From Allobaculum sp. Allo2 (lineage in GTDB: Bacteria > Bacillota_I > Bacilli_A > Erysipelotrichales > Erysipelotrichaceae), in the NCBI RefSeq assembly GCF_022701175.1, contig NZ_CP078088.1:1488001-1552000 (forward strand): 64,000 nucleotides of DNA. The letters run 5' to 3'. The first letter of the stretch is position 1, and every line of letters starts with the position of its first letter. Positions 39,251-48,101 of the stretch are shown piece after piece. Both the position numbers and the translations under genes were made by a program. The notes under the pieces were generated by a model that did no database searches, was not told where the DNA came from, and worked only from the letters and a program-made list of their open reading frames with translations.

Positions 39251-39697
39251 ATGAGGGCATGTGAAGTGCGAGAGGTTAAGCGAAGGCTGGAGTCCTATCG
39301 AGATCTCCTGATCATGGCTAACGAAAAAGACAGGGAAGCGCTGATGCTTCAGGAGAAATACGAAAGCATGGCCACTCCTGGAGCAATCAGTTACAGTCAC
39401 GAGCCAAGCGGATCCGGAAAGGCAAAGGAGTCTGTCTATCTTGAGATCTTCAGTGACCAGCTTGAGGCAGAGCGCAAAGCGGCGCAGTATCGCTTTGAGG
39501 CTGAGCAGATCAAGAAGTTCATTGATCAGATCGAGGATGAAGCAAAAGAGATCATGATCCGTGCATACATCAACGGCGAACGGTACTGGAAGATCGGAGA
39601 GAGCCTGAACTACTCGAAAGACGGCATCCGAAGCAAAATCGACCGCTGTCTTTCGCGAGTTCCGTCCTCTCTGGCAGAAGCAAGCGGTTTGATCTGA
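39251..39697 (+). CDS. ArpU/DUF1492-like phage late transcription regulator
   Basis: 148 residues. N-terminal helical MRACEVREVKRRLESYRDLL; the C-terminal part is a sigma-70-region-4-like helix-turn-helix (IMIRAYINGERYWKIGESLN, SKDGIRSKIDRCLSRV). This plan matches the ArpU/RinA/DUF1492 group that turns on packaging and head genes. It lies directly upstream of a terminator, the tRNA and terminase genes, which fits. Start chosen after GGGGCAGAAAG. Confidence 0.65.
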   Translation: MRACEVREVKRRLESYRDLLIMANEKDREALMLQEKYESMATPGAISYSHEPSGSGKAKESVYLEIFSDQLEAERKAAQYRFEAEQIKKFIDQIEDEAKEIMIRAYINGERYWKIGESLNYSKDGIRSKIDRCLSRVPSSLAEASGLI

Positions 39698-39742
39698 CTT
39701 GCACGCAGGGGGCACGGTTTTACATGCTAAAATGATAGTGTC

Positions 39743-39775
39743 GAAAGTCGTCCAGAAATGGGCGGCTTTTCTTTT
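39743..39775 (+). terminator. Terminator ending the early/middle operon
   Basis: AAAGTCGTCC pairs with GGGCGGCTTT (two G-T pairs) around AGAAAT, followed by TCTTTT, directly before tRNA-Ser. Confidence 0.65.
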
Positions 39776-39863
39776 GCCGGATTGGCTGAGTGGATTAAAG
39801 CAGCTGTCTTGAAAACAGAGGATCCGTAAGGGTCCGGGAGTTCGAATCTTCCATCCGGCGCCA
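39776..39863 (+). tRNA. Phage tRNA-Ser (anticodon UGA)
   Basis: Acceptor GCCGGAT pairs with ATCCGGC, then G and an encoded CCA. Anticodon stem CTGT/ACAG with loop CTTGAAA gives anticodon TGA. A long variable arm (GGATCC...GGGTCC) is typical of tRNA-Ser; the T arm is GGGAGTTCGAATCTTCC. 88 bases. Between early and late genes. Confidence 0.92.
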
Positions 39864-39866
39864 TAT

Positions 39867-39932
39867 GGCGGCTAGTAGCTCAAGCGTAGAGCCCTCTGAG
39901 GGAGATCCGGGTTCAAGTCCTGGCTTGCCGCC
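39867..39932 (+). tRNA. Shrunken tRNA-like gene with no normal anticodon loop
   Basis: 66 bases: acceptor GGCGGC/GCCGCC, D stem AGCTC/GAGC with a 7-base loop lacking the GG pair, T arm CCGGG-TTCAAGT-CCTGG intact. The anticodon arm is CCCTCTGAGGG, leaving only 3-4 loop bases instead of 7. No CCA encoded. Three bases after tRNA-Ser. Either a decayed tRNA or a tRNA mimic. Confidence 0.5.
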
Positions 39933-40061
39933 GTCTTCTGAAATGCGTATCCGAACCGTCCGATTTCTTTCTCTGATACCGCAGGCCCGAAGCGGCTGTG
40001 AACAATTTTTTCATGCAGTGACGGGATCGGGTACGTTTTGAGAAGAAAGGAGGTCTGAGAG

Positions 40062-40481
40062 ATGACTGAAAAACAGAAACAGTTCTGCGATGAATACTTA
40101 GCCAACGGTCTGAACGCCACTCAGGCCTACCTGGCTGTTTATAAGAACGTGAAGAGCGAAGATGCGGCTAGAACAAACGCGTCGAGACTGCTAACAAATG
40201 CTAACGTCCGTGAATACATCGACGTCGCCCTGGCAAAGATCCATGACGAGAAAACGATGGATGCCAAGGAGGTCATGGAGCGTCTGACGGCGATCGGGCG
40301 CGAAGAAACAACGGATCAGCTGCTGACGATGGATGGCGATGTTAAAGAGGTCAAATCCAAAACGCAGGATCGGATCCGGGCGCTTGAACTGATCGGCAAA
40401 GCCTACGGCATGTTCAAGGACAAAGTCGAAATGGAAGTCGCTACGCCTGTCTTTGCAGGAGAAAGCGATCTTGAAGACTGA
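40062..40481 (+). CDS. terS: Terminase small subunit
   Basis: 139 residues. MTEKQKQFCDEYLANGLNAT then QAYLAVYKN is the Terminase_2 DNA-binding helix-turn-helix opening; SRLLTNANVREYI continues it. Binds the packaging start site on phage DNA and hands it to the large subunit. AAGGAGG lies 8-9 bases before the ATG. Overlaps terL by 11 bases. Confidence 0.9.
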   Translation: MTEKQKQFCDEYLANGLNATQAYLAVYKNVKSEDAARTNASRLLTNANVREYIDVALAKIHDEKTMDAKEVMERLTAIGREETTDQLLTMDGDVKEVKSKTQDRIRALELIGKAYGMFKDKVEMEVATPVFAGESDLED

Positions 40482-41720
40482 GAAGATCTACCTGCCGGAC
40501 ATTGTCGGAAAAGGCTATAAGACGTTCTGGAATTTCAAAGGTCGCTACCGGGTTGTCAAAGGCAGCCGAGCGTCCAAGAAGTCCAAGACGACGGCGCTCT
40601 GGTTCATCTACAACCTGATGAAGTATCCCGGATCCAACCTGCTGGTTGTCCGCAAGACGTACAGAACGCTCAAAGACAGCTGTTTTACGGATCTGCAGTG
40701 GGCCTGTCAGCGTCTGAAGTGCTCCCGCTTCTGGGAATTCAAGCTGTCGCCTCTGGAGGCCACATACAAGCCTACCGGGCAGAAGATTCTTTTCCGTGGC
40801 CTGGACGATCCGCTGAAGGTTACGTCGATCACAGTGCCTGTCGGATCTCTTTGCTGGGGATGGATCGAGGAAGCGTATGAGCTGACCAGCGAAGAAGATT
40901 TCAGCACGCTGGATGAGTCGATCCGAGGCGAACTGCCTGACGGACTCTGGAAGCAATGGACGATAACATTCAACCCGTGGAACGAACACCATTGGCTTAA
41001 AAAGCGCTTCTTTGACGCGCCTGAGAGCGAAAACATCCTTGCCCTTACCACAAACTACCTCTGCAACGAATGGCTGGATCAGAGCGATTTGGAGCTCTTT
41101 GAGGACATGAAAAAGCGCAACCCGAGGCGCTATGAAGTTGCTGGCCTTGGCAACTGGGGAATCGTGGATGGTCTTGTTTATGAGAACTTCCACATTCGGG
41201 AATTCGAGATTACCGACATTGGAGACGCAGTCACCGTAAGCGGTCTGGACTTTGGTTTTACCAACGATCCAACCGCTTTTTCGTGAGCTTCGCTGACAAG
41301 GCAAATCGAAAACTCTGGGTGTGGGATGAGATCTACGAAAAGGGCATGACCAACAGCCGGATCTATGAGCGGATCGAGGCTCTGGGGTATCGCAAGAACA
41401 GGATCATTGCCGACTGCGCAGATGCGAAGTCAATCTATGAACTGGCCAGAATGGGCCTGAAAATCAATGGATCAAGAAAAGGCGCCGACTCCATACGAGC
41501 CGGCGTTCAGTTTATCCAGGACTACGAGATCATCATCAAGCCGCGCTGTGTGAACTTCATCACGGAGATTCAGAACTACCAGTGGGCCAAGGACAAATTC
41601 GGCAGCTCGATCAACAAGCCGATCGATGATTTTAACCATTTGATGGACGCCATGCGCTATGCCATGGAGCCCATACAGCGCGGATCTGTGAAGGTTCGCT
41701 CGATCAAAGGAGGATTCTAA
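40471..41720 (+). CDS. terL: Terminase large subunit (PBSX/Terminase_3 type), one frameshift
   Basis: Packaging motor. Walker A-like VVKGSRASKKSKTTALWF near residue 30, Walker B SLCWGWIEEAYEL, ATPase coupling TITFNPWN. The C-terminal RNase H-like nuclease has LDFGFTNDPTAF, IIADCADAKSIYEL and FNHLMDAMRYA. The frame breaks at 41277-41281 where T5 should be T6. About 416 residues. The best start is TTG at 40471, 8 bases after AGGAGA inside terS. Confidence 0.92.
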
Positions 41721-43107
41721 ATGAGTACCAAACGACCATACCAGCTTCCGGAACCTCTGATTTGCGAGACGGATGTGAACCTTGACTATGCATTGGTCAA
41801 GCGGTTTATCGACAAGCACGCCAGCCGAATGCAGCGTTACAAGTATCTTGAAGAAATGTACAAAGGTTTCCACAGCATCTATCAGCAGCCAGATAAGCCG
41901 GACTGGAAGCCCGATAACCGGCTGGCGATCAATTACCCGCGCTACATCACAGAAACGTTTCTGGGATACGCCTACGGCATTCCAATCAAGGAAAGCCATC
42001 CAGATGATACGGTAGCCGAAGCCATGCGCGAATTTCAGAACGAAAATGAACTGTCTGATCATGAATACGAGCTCTTTCAGGATGTCTGCATTTATGGCCA
42101 TGCTTTCGAGTACCTCTACCAGGACGAGGAAGCAAAGACCAGAATGACAGTCTGCACGCCGAAGGAGCTTTTTATCGTTTACGACGATACAGTCCGAAAC
42201 AGAGCCTTGTTTGCGGTTCGCTATGCCGTTCATGAGATTGAAGGCAGCCAGGGCGAGCTTTTGGCGAAGTGCTGACCAGAGACCAGATCATCCGCTTCGA
42301 CAAAGGGAACTTTACTGAGACGCTCGACAATCCATACGGACTGATTCCGGTTGTCGAGTATCTGATGAACCGTCAGCGCCTTGGTCTGTATGAGAACGTC
42401 ACCGGCCTGATCGAAGCCTATAACCGGGCAATCGGTGAAAAAGCCAACGACGTTGACGCTTTTGCAGAAGCCTATATGAAGCTGATCGGCGTGGACATCG
42501 ACGATGAGGAAGTGAAGCGAATCCGTGAAAACCGGATCATCAATCTGCCAGTATATGGCGATACGACGGGCACGCAGGTTGATTTCATGGCCAAGCCGAC
42601 AGCTGACTCCACGCAGGAAAACCTGCTGGACCGTCTGGATCGGCAGATCTACCAGATCTCGATGGTGGCCAACATCAGCGATGAATCGTTTGGCAACGCA
42701 ACCAGCGGAACCGCCCTGGCTTACAAGCTTCAAGCCATGAGCAATCTGGCCAGCGGTTTTGACCGCAAGATCGAAAAAGCCTGCGCAAGCGCTACAAGAT
42801 CTGGTCAACGCTTAAAACGAACGTGAGCGATGAGAACGCATGGAAGGAACTGCAGGTAACAACAAGCCGCAACCTTCCCAAGAATCGCCTGGAAGAGGCA
42901 CAGACAGCCGCACAGCTGTCCGGCATCGTCTCCCATGAAACACAGCTCTCATTACTCTCGATCGTGTCGGATCCGAAGGCAGAGCTTGAGAAAATCGAAC
43001 AGGAACAGGAGCCTCAGCCGCTCATGGACTTCGATTCTCACCCGTCTGTAACCTCGAAAGAGGAAGGCAGCCTGGAAGAGCCGGAGGGCGGCTATGGCCT
43101 CCAGTAA
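41721..43107 (+). CDS. Portal protein (SPP1 gp6-like), two frameshifts
   Basis: Dodecameric portal through which DNA enters. N-terminal RFIDKHASRMQRYKYLEEMY, DNRLAINYPRYITETFLGYA, middle NPYGLIPVVEYLMNRQRLGL, and VANISDESFGNATSGTALAY, all characteristic of SPP1-type portals. Base losses near 42263 (T4 for T5) and 42785 split it; repaired length about 463 residues. C-terminus Glu/Ser/Pro-rich. AAAGGAGG lies before the ATG. Overlaps the MuF gene by 14 bases. Confidence 0.9.
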
Positions 43108-44618
43108 GTACTGGTCGGAGCGTGAGGCGGACTGGACGAAGGAGTGCCAGGCAAACAATGTGCAGTGGGATCAGGAGCTGCAGGACATCTATCAGACGAT
43201 GAGCGATGAAATCAGTGAACAGATTGCGGTGTTCTTTCAGAAGTACGCGGATGAAAACGGCCTGACCTATGCCCAGGCGAAACAGTATCTGGATCGGACC
43301 GATATCAGCTACTATTCCCGTCTGGCCAAACGCTACTGTGAAGATGCAGCCAAAGACATGGCAGCGGGAACGTGGGCGCATGACGCAGCGAAAAGCTACT
43401 TCACGCAGCAGGCCAATCAAGAAATGAAGCGCTACAACACCGCCATGAAGATTGCCCGTCTGGATATGCTCAAGCGCCAGATCAGCCTGCGGATTGCCAA
43501 CGCCCAGCGCAAAGCCTGCAGCGTCGTTGAGGACGCTCTCAATGACCGCATCCTGCAGACCTACACAAGACAGGCCGGCATTCTGGGCGATACGGTACTT
43601 ACCAACCTGAAGCACGTAAGCACCATCGCTCACGCGTCCTTCCATGGAGCGACCTTCTCCGATCGGATCTGGGGCACCCAGCAGGCGAAACTAAAAAAGT
43701 CCTGAACAAAGCGCTTCAGGACTGTTTGATTCTGGGAAAGGGTGCGGCACCGTTCACTAGAGAGCTAAAAAGGCAACGGGGAAAACAACCCGAGAGTGCC
43801 AGAGGCTCATTTCGACGGAGCTGAGCCGGGTAAGAGTTCAGGCATCCCTGGATTCTTTTAAGGCCTGTGGATTCGATGAGTTCCAAATCATTGCCAATCC
43901 AGACTGCTGCAAAGAATGCCAGGCAATCAACGGGGAGCACTTCCCGCTGCCAAAACTGGCATCAGGCGAGAACGCCCCGCCGATGCATCCAAACTGCCGC
44001 TGCTCCATTGCCCCGTATGAAGCCAGAGACGAAGACGGCGATAAGGACTTTGATGAGGCTGCGTTCGATGAATGGTGCGACTACATGGAGAAGCATGAGG
44101 ATGACCCGAATGCGATGACATGGGAAGAGTGGAAGAGCAGAAACCGTGGTATTGAACAAGAGCGTCCTATGGCTAACGGAGCGAGACGAAGTAATACTTA
44201 TATTCTCTCTGAAAAGGAAATTGAGTTTATTAAAGGAGAGGCCGAAAACATTGGCATTCCACTTGATATATTGAGCTTTAATGAGGGAAACGTAACCGGT
44301 GTAAATGAGGTTATGGGATTGATCAGAATTAGAGGAGACGTTTTACCGGACAAAAGTTCAAATAACAATAGGGATTTGTTATCTGTGCGGGCTGTACTTG
44401 CTCACGAATATTATGGCCATTTTAAACACATCCCCTCTGAATATCCGATTGGAGATTGGAGGGATGAGTTCAGAGCTAGTTATGAAGCGGCATTAAATGC
44501 TCCGAATTTATCCGATGAAGACCGATCTAGACTTATAATAGATGCATATGAAAGGCAGAAAGAAGCAGGTGAGTTTAATGGCTACAGCGAAGAAGCAAAG
44601 CGAATTCTCTTTGGATGA
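43094..44618 (+). CDS. MuF/SPP1 gp7-like head protein fused to a C-terminal toxin-like metallo domain, two frameshifts
   Basis: N-terminal half is the phage minor head (MuF) protein: YWSEREADWTKECQANNVQW, later IIANPDCCKECQAINGEHFP and APPMHPNCRCSIAPYE, the end of the MuF module. From about base 44165 composition becomes AT-rich and a separate domain begins (ILSEKEIEFIKGEAENIGIP) with VRAVLAHEYYGHFKHI and GDWRDEFRASYEAALNAPNL. The HExxxGH-like site suggests a zinc hydrolase. MuF proteins with variable C-terminal toxins are known in temperate phages; toxin action here is inferred. Two A-run losses (about 43690 and 43770) are bridged. About 508 residues. Confidence 0.75.
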
Positions 44619-44627
44619 GAAAAAGCA

Positions 44628-44771
44628 TTGACTTATAAACTTGATCACCCGGAGGAAAAAGTTGTTTGCCCAAGATGTGGAAAACTGTTGACGTATAAAC
44701 GGATCGGCAAAAGCTCTGAAGCTCGCTGTGAAACAGAAGGCTGCATTCATGGAAGCGTGAGAGGAATATGA
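44628..44771 (+). CDS. Small zinc-ribbon protein next to the MuF toxin domain
   Basis: About 47 residues with CPRCGKLLTYKRIGKSSEAR and CETEGC: two CxxC-type knuckles (the second spaced C-x4-C). Starts at TTG in the uncorrected sequence; two extra A would give an ATG overlapping the MuF stop (MRKKALTYKL). AT-rich like its neighbours. Could be an immunity or accessory factor for the toxin domain; unproven. Confidence 0.45.
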   Translation: MTYKLDHPEEKVVCPRCGKLLTYKRIGKSSEARCETEGCIHGSVRGI

Positions 44772-44820
44772 ACTGAGATGCCATAACAGGCTCTTTGTTT
44801 TTCCAGAAAGGGAACTTAAC

Positions 44821-45159
44821 ATGCCAAAAGATGATTACAACAGAATTTTATTCTTGATCCTGTACGGTTTGTATGATGACCTGAGAAAAGGCAAACGGAC
44901 TCAGCTAGATGAAATTTCGCCATCTGCTTTAGGAATCAGCGAATCGTATTGGCTGTCTGTGATTGAAGATGCAGTCAATGACGGGTTCGTTAAAGGGCCA
45001 ACTTTCAAGACTACCAAATTCGGTCGAGTACCCAAAGATCTTGAAGAGATGACCATCACCCGCGATGGTGTGACCTTTCTCACAGAGAATTCGAAAATGA
45101 AAAAAGTGTATGAAGTCCTGAAAGAAACGAGAGATTGGCTTCCAATTTTTAGCGAATAG
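44821..45159 (+). CDS. YjcQ-family phage protein, moron-like cassette
   Basis: 112 residues: LFLILYGLYDDLRKGKRTQL, then a winged-helix-like ISESYWLSVIEDAVNDGFVK, and MTITRDGVTFLTENSKMKKV. This matches the YjcQ group of small winged-helix proteins scattered in prophages. It is AT-rich, has its own AAAGGGAA ribosome-binding site and is bracketed by TAACAGGCTCTTT repeats with a terminator after it, typical of a moron. Possible immunity protein or regulator. Confidence 0.6.
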   Translation: MPKDDYNRILFLILYGLYDDLRKGKRTQLDEISPSALGISESYWLSVIEDAVNDGFVKGPTFKTTKFGRVPKDLEEMTITRDGVTFLTENSKMKKVYEVLKETRDWLPIFSE

Positions 45160-45162
45160 TGA

Positions 45163-45188
45163 AAAGAGCCGCTAACAGGCTCTTTTTT
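45163..45188 (+). terminator. Terminator after the YjcQ cassette
   Basis: AGAGCC (45165-45170) pairs with GGCTCT (45178-45183), extended by A/T pairs, followed by TTTTTGTTT. The next gene's GGAGG follows at once. Confidence 0.75.
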
Positions 45189-45203
45189 GTTTGGAGGAAT
45201 GAA

Positions 45204-45371
45204 ATGACGAAAGAAAAAGAAGAACAAATTTTCAATGAACTGAAAGGCATCTCTTATCTCGATTGGGAAAAGGTTAAACGGATTATTGATATAGCCTTTC
45301 AAATGAAAATAAAAAGTGTCACGAAGACCGTGACACTCGATAGCTTTGATGCGGCAAAGAGTGAGATGTAG
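45204..45371 (+). CDS. Small phage cassette protein, unknown
   Basis: 55 residues: MTKEKEEQIFNELKGISYLD, then WEKVKRIIDIAFQMKIKSVT and TLDSFDAAKSEM. GGAGG lies 6 bases before the ATG, within a segment (TTTTTTGTTTGGAGGAATGA) repeated before the gene at 45687. AT-rich. Amphipathic; could be an antitoxin-like or immunity protein, but nothing in it proves that. Confidence 0.5.
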   Translation: MTKEKEEQIFNELKGISYLDWEKVKRIIDIAFQMKIKSVTKTVTLDSFDAAKSEM

Positions 45372-45382
45372 AAACTACTCTT

Positions 45383-45612
45383 CTACGATTTGGATAAAAA
45401 TAGGATTGATTCTATAGGACTTCCCTGGTAATGAATCCAGATATAATCAAGCTCGGTAAAGGTATCATTTTTAGAGGAGTCCTTTTTGTCCATATCTCAG
45501 CGCCTTCTTCCAACCAGATATAAGGGCTTTGCCGGTATTCGCCCATAAGACATTCTTTATCTGCAGATAAATTAACCCAATGTCCTAATAAGCATGCGTA
45601 CACATTTTTCAC
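45383..45612 (-). CDS. Moron gene on the opposite strand, unknown, one frameshift
   Basis: The only minus-strand gene in the late region. From GTG at 45612, 5 bases after AAAGGAG, it reads KNVYACLLGHWVNLSADKEC, then MGEYRQSPYIWLEEGAEIWT; with one more A near 45482 it ends SPIESILFLSKS, about 76 residues. AT-rich. Opposite orientation with its own ribosome-binding site marks it as independently expressed in the lysogen. Function unknown. Confidence 0.5.
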
Positions 45613-45649
45613 ACACTTCTCCTTTCTAGCCATAAGAGAATTGTATACC

Positions 45650-45671
45650 CGTCTCAATCGAGGCGTTTTTT
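45650..45671 (+). terminator. Short terminator before the gene at 45687
   Basis: CGTCTC-AATC-GAGGCG (one G-T pair) followed by TTTTTT, then GTTTGGAGGAATGAA as at 45188. Confidence 0.5.
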
Positions 45672-45686
45672 GTTTGGAGGAATGAA

Positions 45687-45851
45687 ATGACTGACGTAAT
45701 CGTGCTGACCGATGCGGATAAGATTTTCGGTAATATTCTGACCGGGATTATGCTCACATTCACAGTGTTTCTGCTGGTCGGCTTCATCTGCATTGGACTG
45801 AAAGTGCTGTGGAAGTTTTTCAAAATGCTCTGGGAGGATCTTAACGAATGA
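45687..45851 (+). CDS. Small single-pass membrane protein
   Basis: 54 residues: MTDVIVLTDADKIFGNILTG, one membrane helix (IMLTFTVFLLVGFICIGLKV), and a charged tail ending WEDLNE. GGAGG lies 6 bases before the ATG; the TGA overlaps the next ATG (ATGA), so it is coupled to the Prp-like gene. Function unknown. Confidence 0.55.
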   Translation: MTDVIVLTDADKIFGNILTGIMLTFTVFLLVGFICIGLKVLWKFFKMLWEDLNE

Positions 45852-46128
45852 TCATGATCGACACAGATCTGAAGACAGACATTCAGATTAAAGGCCATGC
45901 AGGCTATGCACCGGCCGGATCCGATATCGTCTGTGCGGCTGTCTCGATTTTATATGAGACGCTGAAAAGAATGCTTCGACCGGGACTGGATGGAACCGTA
46001 ATAGAAGACGAAAACGGGATCAGAATTGAAATCAATCCGGATCTGGGCACCTGGGGAAGAGTTTCCTGAATTACTTCATTACCGGGATTCAGATGCTGGA
46101 GAGGAGTACCCCAAACATGTTCAACTGA
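45848..46128 (+). CDS. Phage-encoded Prp-like cysteine protease (L27/YsxB-type), one frameshift
   Basis: About 93 residues. KGHAGYAPAGSDIVCAAVSI carries the His and Cys of the ribosomal-processing protease Prp (GHAxxG...DIVCAxxS). In Firmicutes Prp trims the N-terminus of ribosomal protein L27 at a LQxFA site. Here the following scaffold, capsid and tail proteins have LQRFA near their N-termini, so this enzyme is probably their maturation protease. A base loss near 46068 hides the last 20 codons (NYFITGIQMLERSTPNMFN). Confidence 0.7.
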
Positions 46129-46135
46129 AGATTGG

Positions 46136-46159
46136 GCGAGCGAATTAAGCTCGCTTTTT
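46136..46159 (+). terminator. Terminator between protease and scaffold genes
   Basis: GCGAGC-GAATTAA-GCTCGC followed by TTTTT. Divides the cassette region from the structural operon. Confidence 0.75.
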
Positions 46160-46236
46160 CTATGCCCAGGCAGGGACGGCATTAAAAGCTCTGGAAGGAT
46201 CGTCCGACATGACGTTAAACCGGGGGAATAAAGGAA

Positions 46237-46809
46237 ATGGAAAAACTGAATCTTCAGCGTTTCGCTGATGAAGCAGAAAACGCCCAGGCGCCAGACCAGG
46301 GCAAACCGGCGGAAGAGACTAAAGATCCTTCTGCCGCAAAATACTCAGACGCAGATCTGGACAAGATCATCAGCGCCAAGTTCGCCAAGTGGGCAGCCGA
46401 TCGGGATAAAGCCGTAGAGGACGCCCGCAAGGAAGGCGAAAAGCTGGCCAAGATGAATGCCGACCAGAAGAAAGCGTATGAGCTGGAACAGGCTCAAAAA
46501 GAGGCCCAGAGCCTCAAAGAACAGGTGGCCAAACTGGAGCAGGCACAGAAGCAGGCAGAGCTGAGAAAGAGCGCTGCAGAGATCTTTTCCCAGAACTACA
46601 AGCTGACCGTCACAAACGATGTTCTGGATTTCGTTGTCGGTAAAGATGCCGAAGAAACCAATGCGAATATTCAGAAGATGGCGGCACTGCTCCAGGCAGA
46701 AAGACAGGCAGGCGAAAAGGCAAGAGCGACTGGATCTACGCCTTTTGGAACATCCATCAATCACGAGCCCGCCAGTCCGTTCCAGAAGAAACTGGACAAA
46801 TGGAAATAG
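46237..46809 (+). CDS. Capsid scaffold protein (DUF4355-like)
   Basis: 190 residues. MEKLNLQRFADEAENAQAPD has the LQRFA site at residues 6-10; the rest is acidic, then a long coiled-coil (LEQAQKEAQSLKEQVAKLEQ) and a C-terminal NHEPASPFQKKLDKWK. Guides assembly of the capsid shell and is then lost. AAAGGAA lies before the ATG. Directly upstream of the capsid gene. Confidence 0.85.
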   Translation: MEKLNLQRFADEAENAQAPDQGKPAEETKDPSAAKYSDADLDKIISAKFAKWAADRDKAVEDARKEGEKLAKMNADQKKAYELEQAQKEAQSLKEQVAKLEQAQKQAELRKSAAEIFSQNYKLTVTNDVLDFVVGKDAEETNANIQKMAALLQAERQAGEKARATGSTPFGTSINHEPASPFQKKLDKWK

Positions 46810-46817
46810 GAGGAACC

Positions 46818-47771
46818 ATGAACGAATTTAAACTTCAGCGCTTTGCGGAAGGTGATGGAACTAGTACGACAACCACACCGACAGGCGCAAACAATGAAAA
46901 AGGCGTTCGCACTTACGGCATGCAGTTTAAAGAGCTGCTGCCCGCAGTCTTTGCCAAAAAGTCATACTTCAATGACTTCTTTGTCGGCGGCCTGGAGGCG
47001 CTTGATGGCGTCGCTTTCAACAAGAAAGCATTCAGCGTAAAGACCTGTGATATTCCGGTGGCGATTGGTACCGGCTACGACAAGACGGATACCAAAGCAT
47101 TCAAGACTGGCACAGGAAACTCGAACCGCTTTGGAAACCGTACGGAAATTACGTATGAAGACGAGGATGTCGAATACACATGGGGATGGAACTTTCATGA
47201 GGGAATCGACCGACACACCGTCAACAACAGCCTGGAACAGGCCATTGCCGACCGTCTTGAGCTTCAGGCTCTGGCCAAAACGGAAATGTTCAACAAAGCT
47301 CACGGCAAGTTCATTTCCCAGTCTGCCGGCAAGACGATTACCACATCGGCAACAACTCTGTCTGATTCGGATCCGAAAGCACTGTTCAACGAGCTCTCGA
47401 AATACTTCACCAACATCGAGGCAGTCGGCACGCGCTATGCCAAAGTCACCAGCGATCTGTACAACCTGATCGTGGACAGCGCTCTGGCCACGACAAGCAA
47501 AAACAGCAGCGTGAACATCGATGAAAACGGCATCGTGAAGTTCAAAGGCTTCCTGATCGAGGAAGTGCCGGACTCCATGTTCCAGACCGGCGAGATCTGC
47601 TATGCCTACGTCGGCGGAATTGCCAAGGCCTTCACCGGCATCAACACCGCGCGGACCATCGAGTCGGAAGACTTTGACGGCGTAGCCCTGCAGGGTGCAG
47701 GCAAGGCAGGCGAGTACATCCCGGCCGACAACAAGAAAGCCGTTGTCAAAATCAAGATGAAAACGGCATAG
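46818..47771 (+). CDS. Major capsid protein
   Basis: 317 residues. Begins MNEFKLQRFAEGDGTSTTTT, again with LQRFA, then YGMQFKELLPAVFAKKSYFN. Middle EYTWGWNFHEGIDRHTVNNS and DRLELQALAKTEMFNK; end IESEDFDGVALQGAGKAGEY. Fits the HK97-fold capsids of Firmicutes siphophages whose N-terminus is trimmed. AGGAGG lies 4 bases before the ATG. No frameshift seen. Confidence 0.85.
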   Translation: MNEFKLQRFAEGDGTSTTTTPTGANNEKGVRTYGMQFKELLPAVFAKKSYFNDFFVGGLEALDGVAFNKKAFSVKTCDIPVAIGTGYDKTDTKAFKTGTGNSNRFGNRTEITYEDEDVEYTWGWNFHEGIDRHTVNNSLEQAIADRLELQALAKTEMFNKAHGKFISQSAGKTITTSATTLSDSDPKALFNELSKYFTNIEAVGTRYAKVTSDLYNLIVDSALATTSKNSSVNIDENGIVKFKGFLIEEVPDSMFQTGEICYAYVGGIAKAFTGINTARTIESEDFDGVALQGAGKAGEYIPADNKKAVVKIKMKTA

Positions 47772-47779
47772 GCGGGGCA

Positions 47780-48101
47780 GTGTCTATGCTTGACCAGGTA
47801 AAAACGCTCCTGGGACTGAGTGATGAAAGCCAGGACGAAAAGCTGAAGTCCGTCATTACGCTGACTTCAGCCCGTCTGGCCTCTTTGCTTGGTGTCAAAG
47901 ACGTACCGGAAGAGATGCAATACATCGCCATTGAAGCGTCAATCCGCCGCTTTAACCGGATCGGATCCGAAGGCATGAGCAGCCACAACGTTGAGGGGAG
48001 AGCGTGTCCTACAGGGACAACGACTTTGCGGACTTCATGGACGACATTCAGGCATGGAAAACAGCTCACGAGACTCCAGTGCGGAGGCTTCGTTTTTATG
48101 A
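47780..48101 (+). CDS. Head-tail connector protein (gp15/HK97 gp6-like), two frameshifts
   Basis: LDQVKTLLGLSDESQDEKLK, SVITLTSARLASLLGVKDVP and YIAIEASIRRFNRIGSEGMS are typical of the first head-tail adaptor. G4 for G5 near 47995 and T5 for T6 near 48097 make the literal frame run into the next gene; repaired, it ends RRLRFL with a TGA overlapping the next ATG, about 107 residues. Starts at GTG; the ATG three codons on is an alternative. Confidence 0.7.

Noticed and set aside
39867-39932. Treating the second tRNA-like gene as a normal tRNA
   Set aside because: No 7-base anticodon loop and no GG in the D loop; kept as a tRNA-like feature only.
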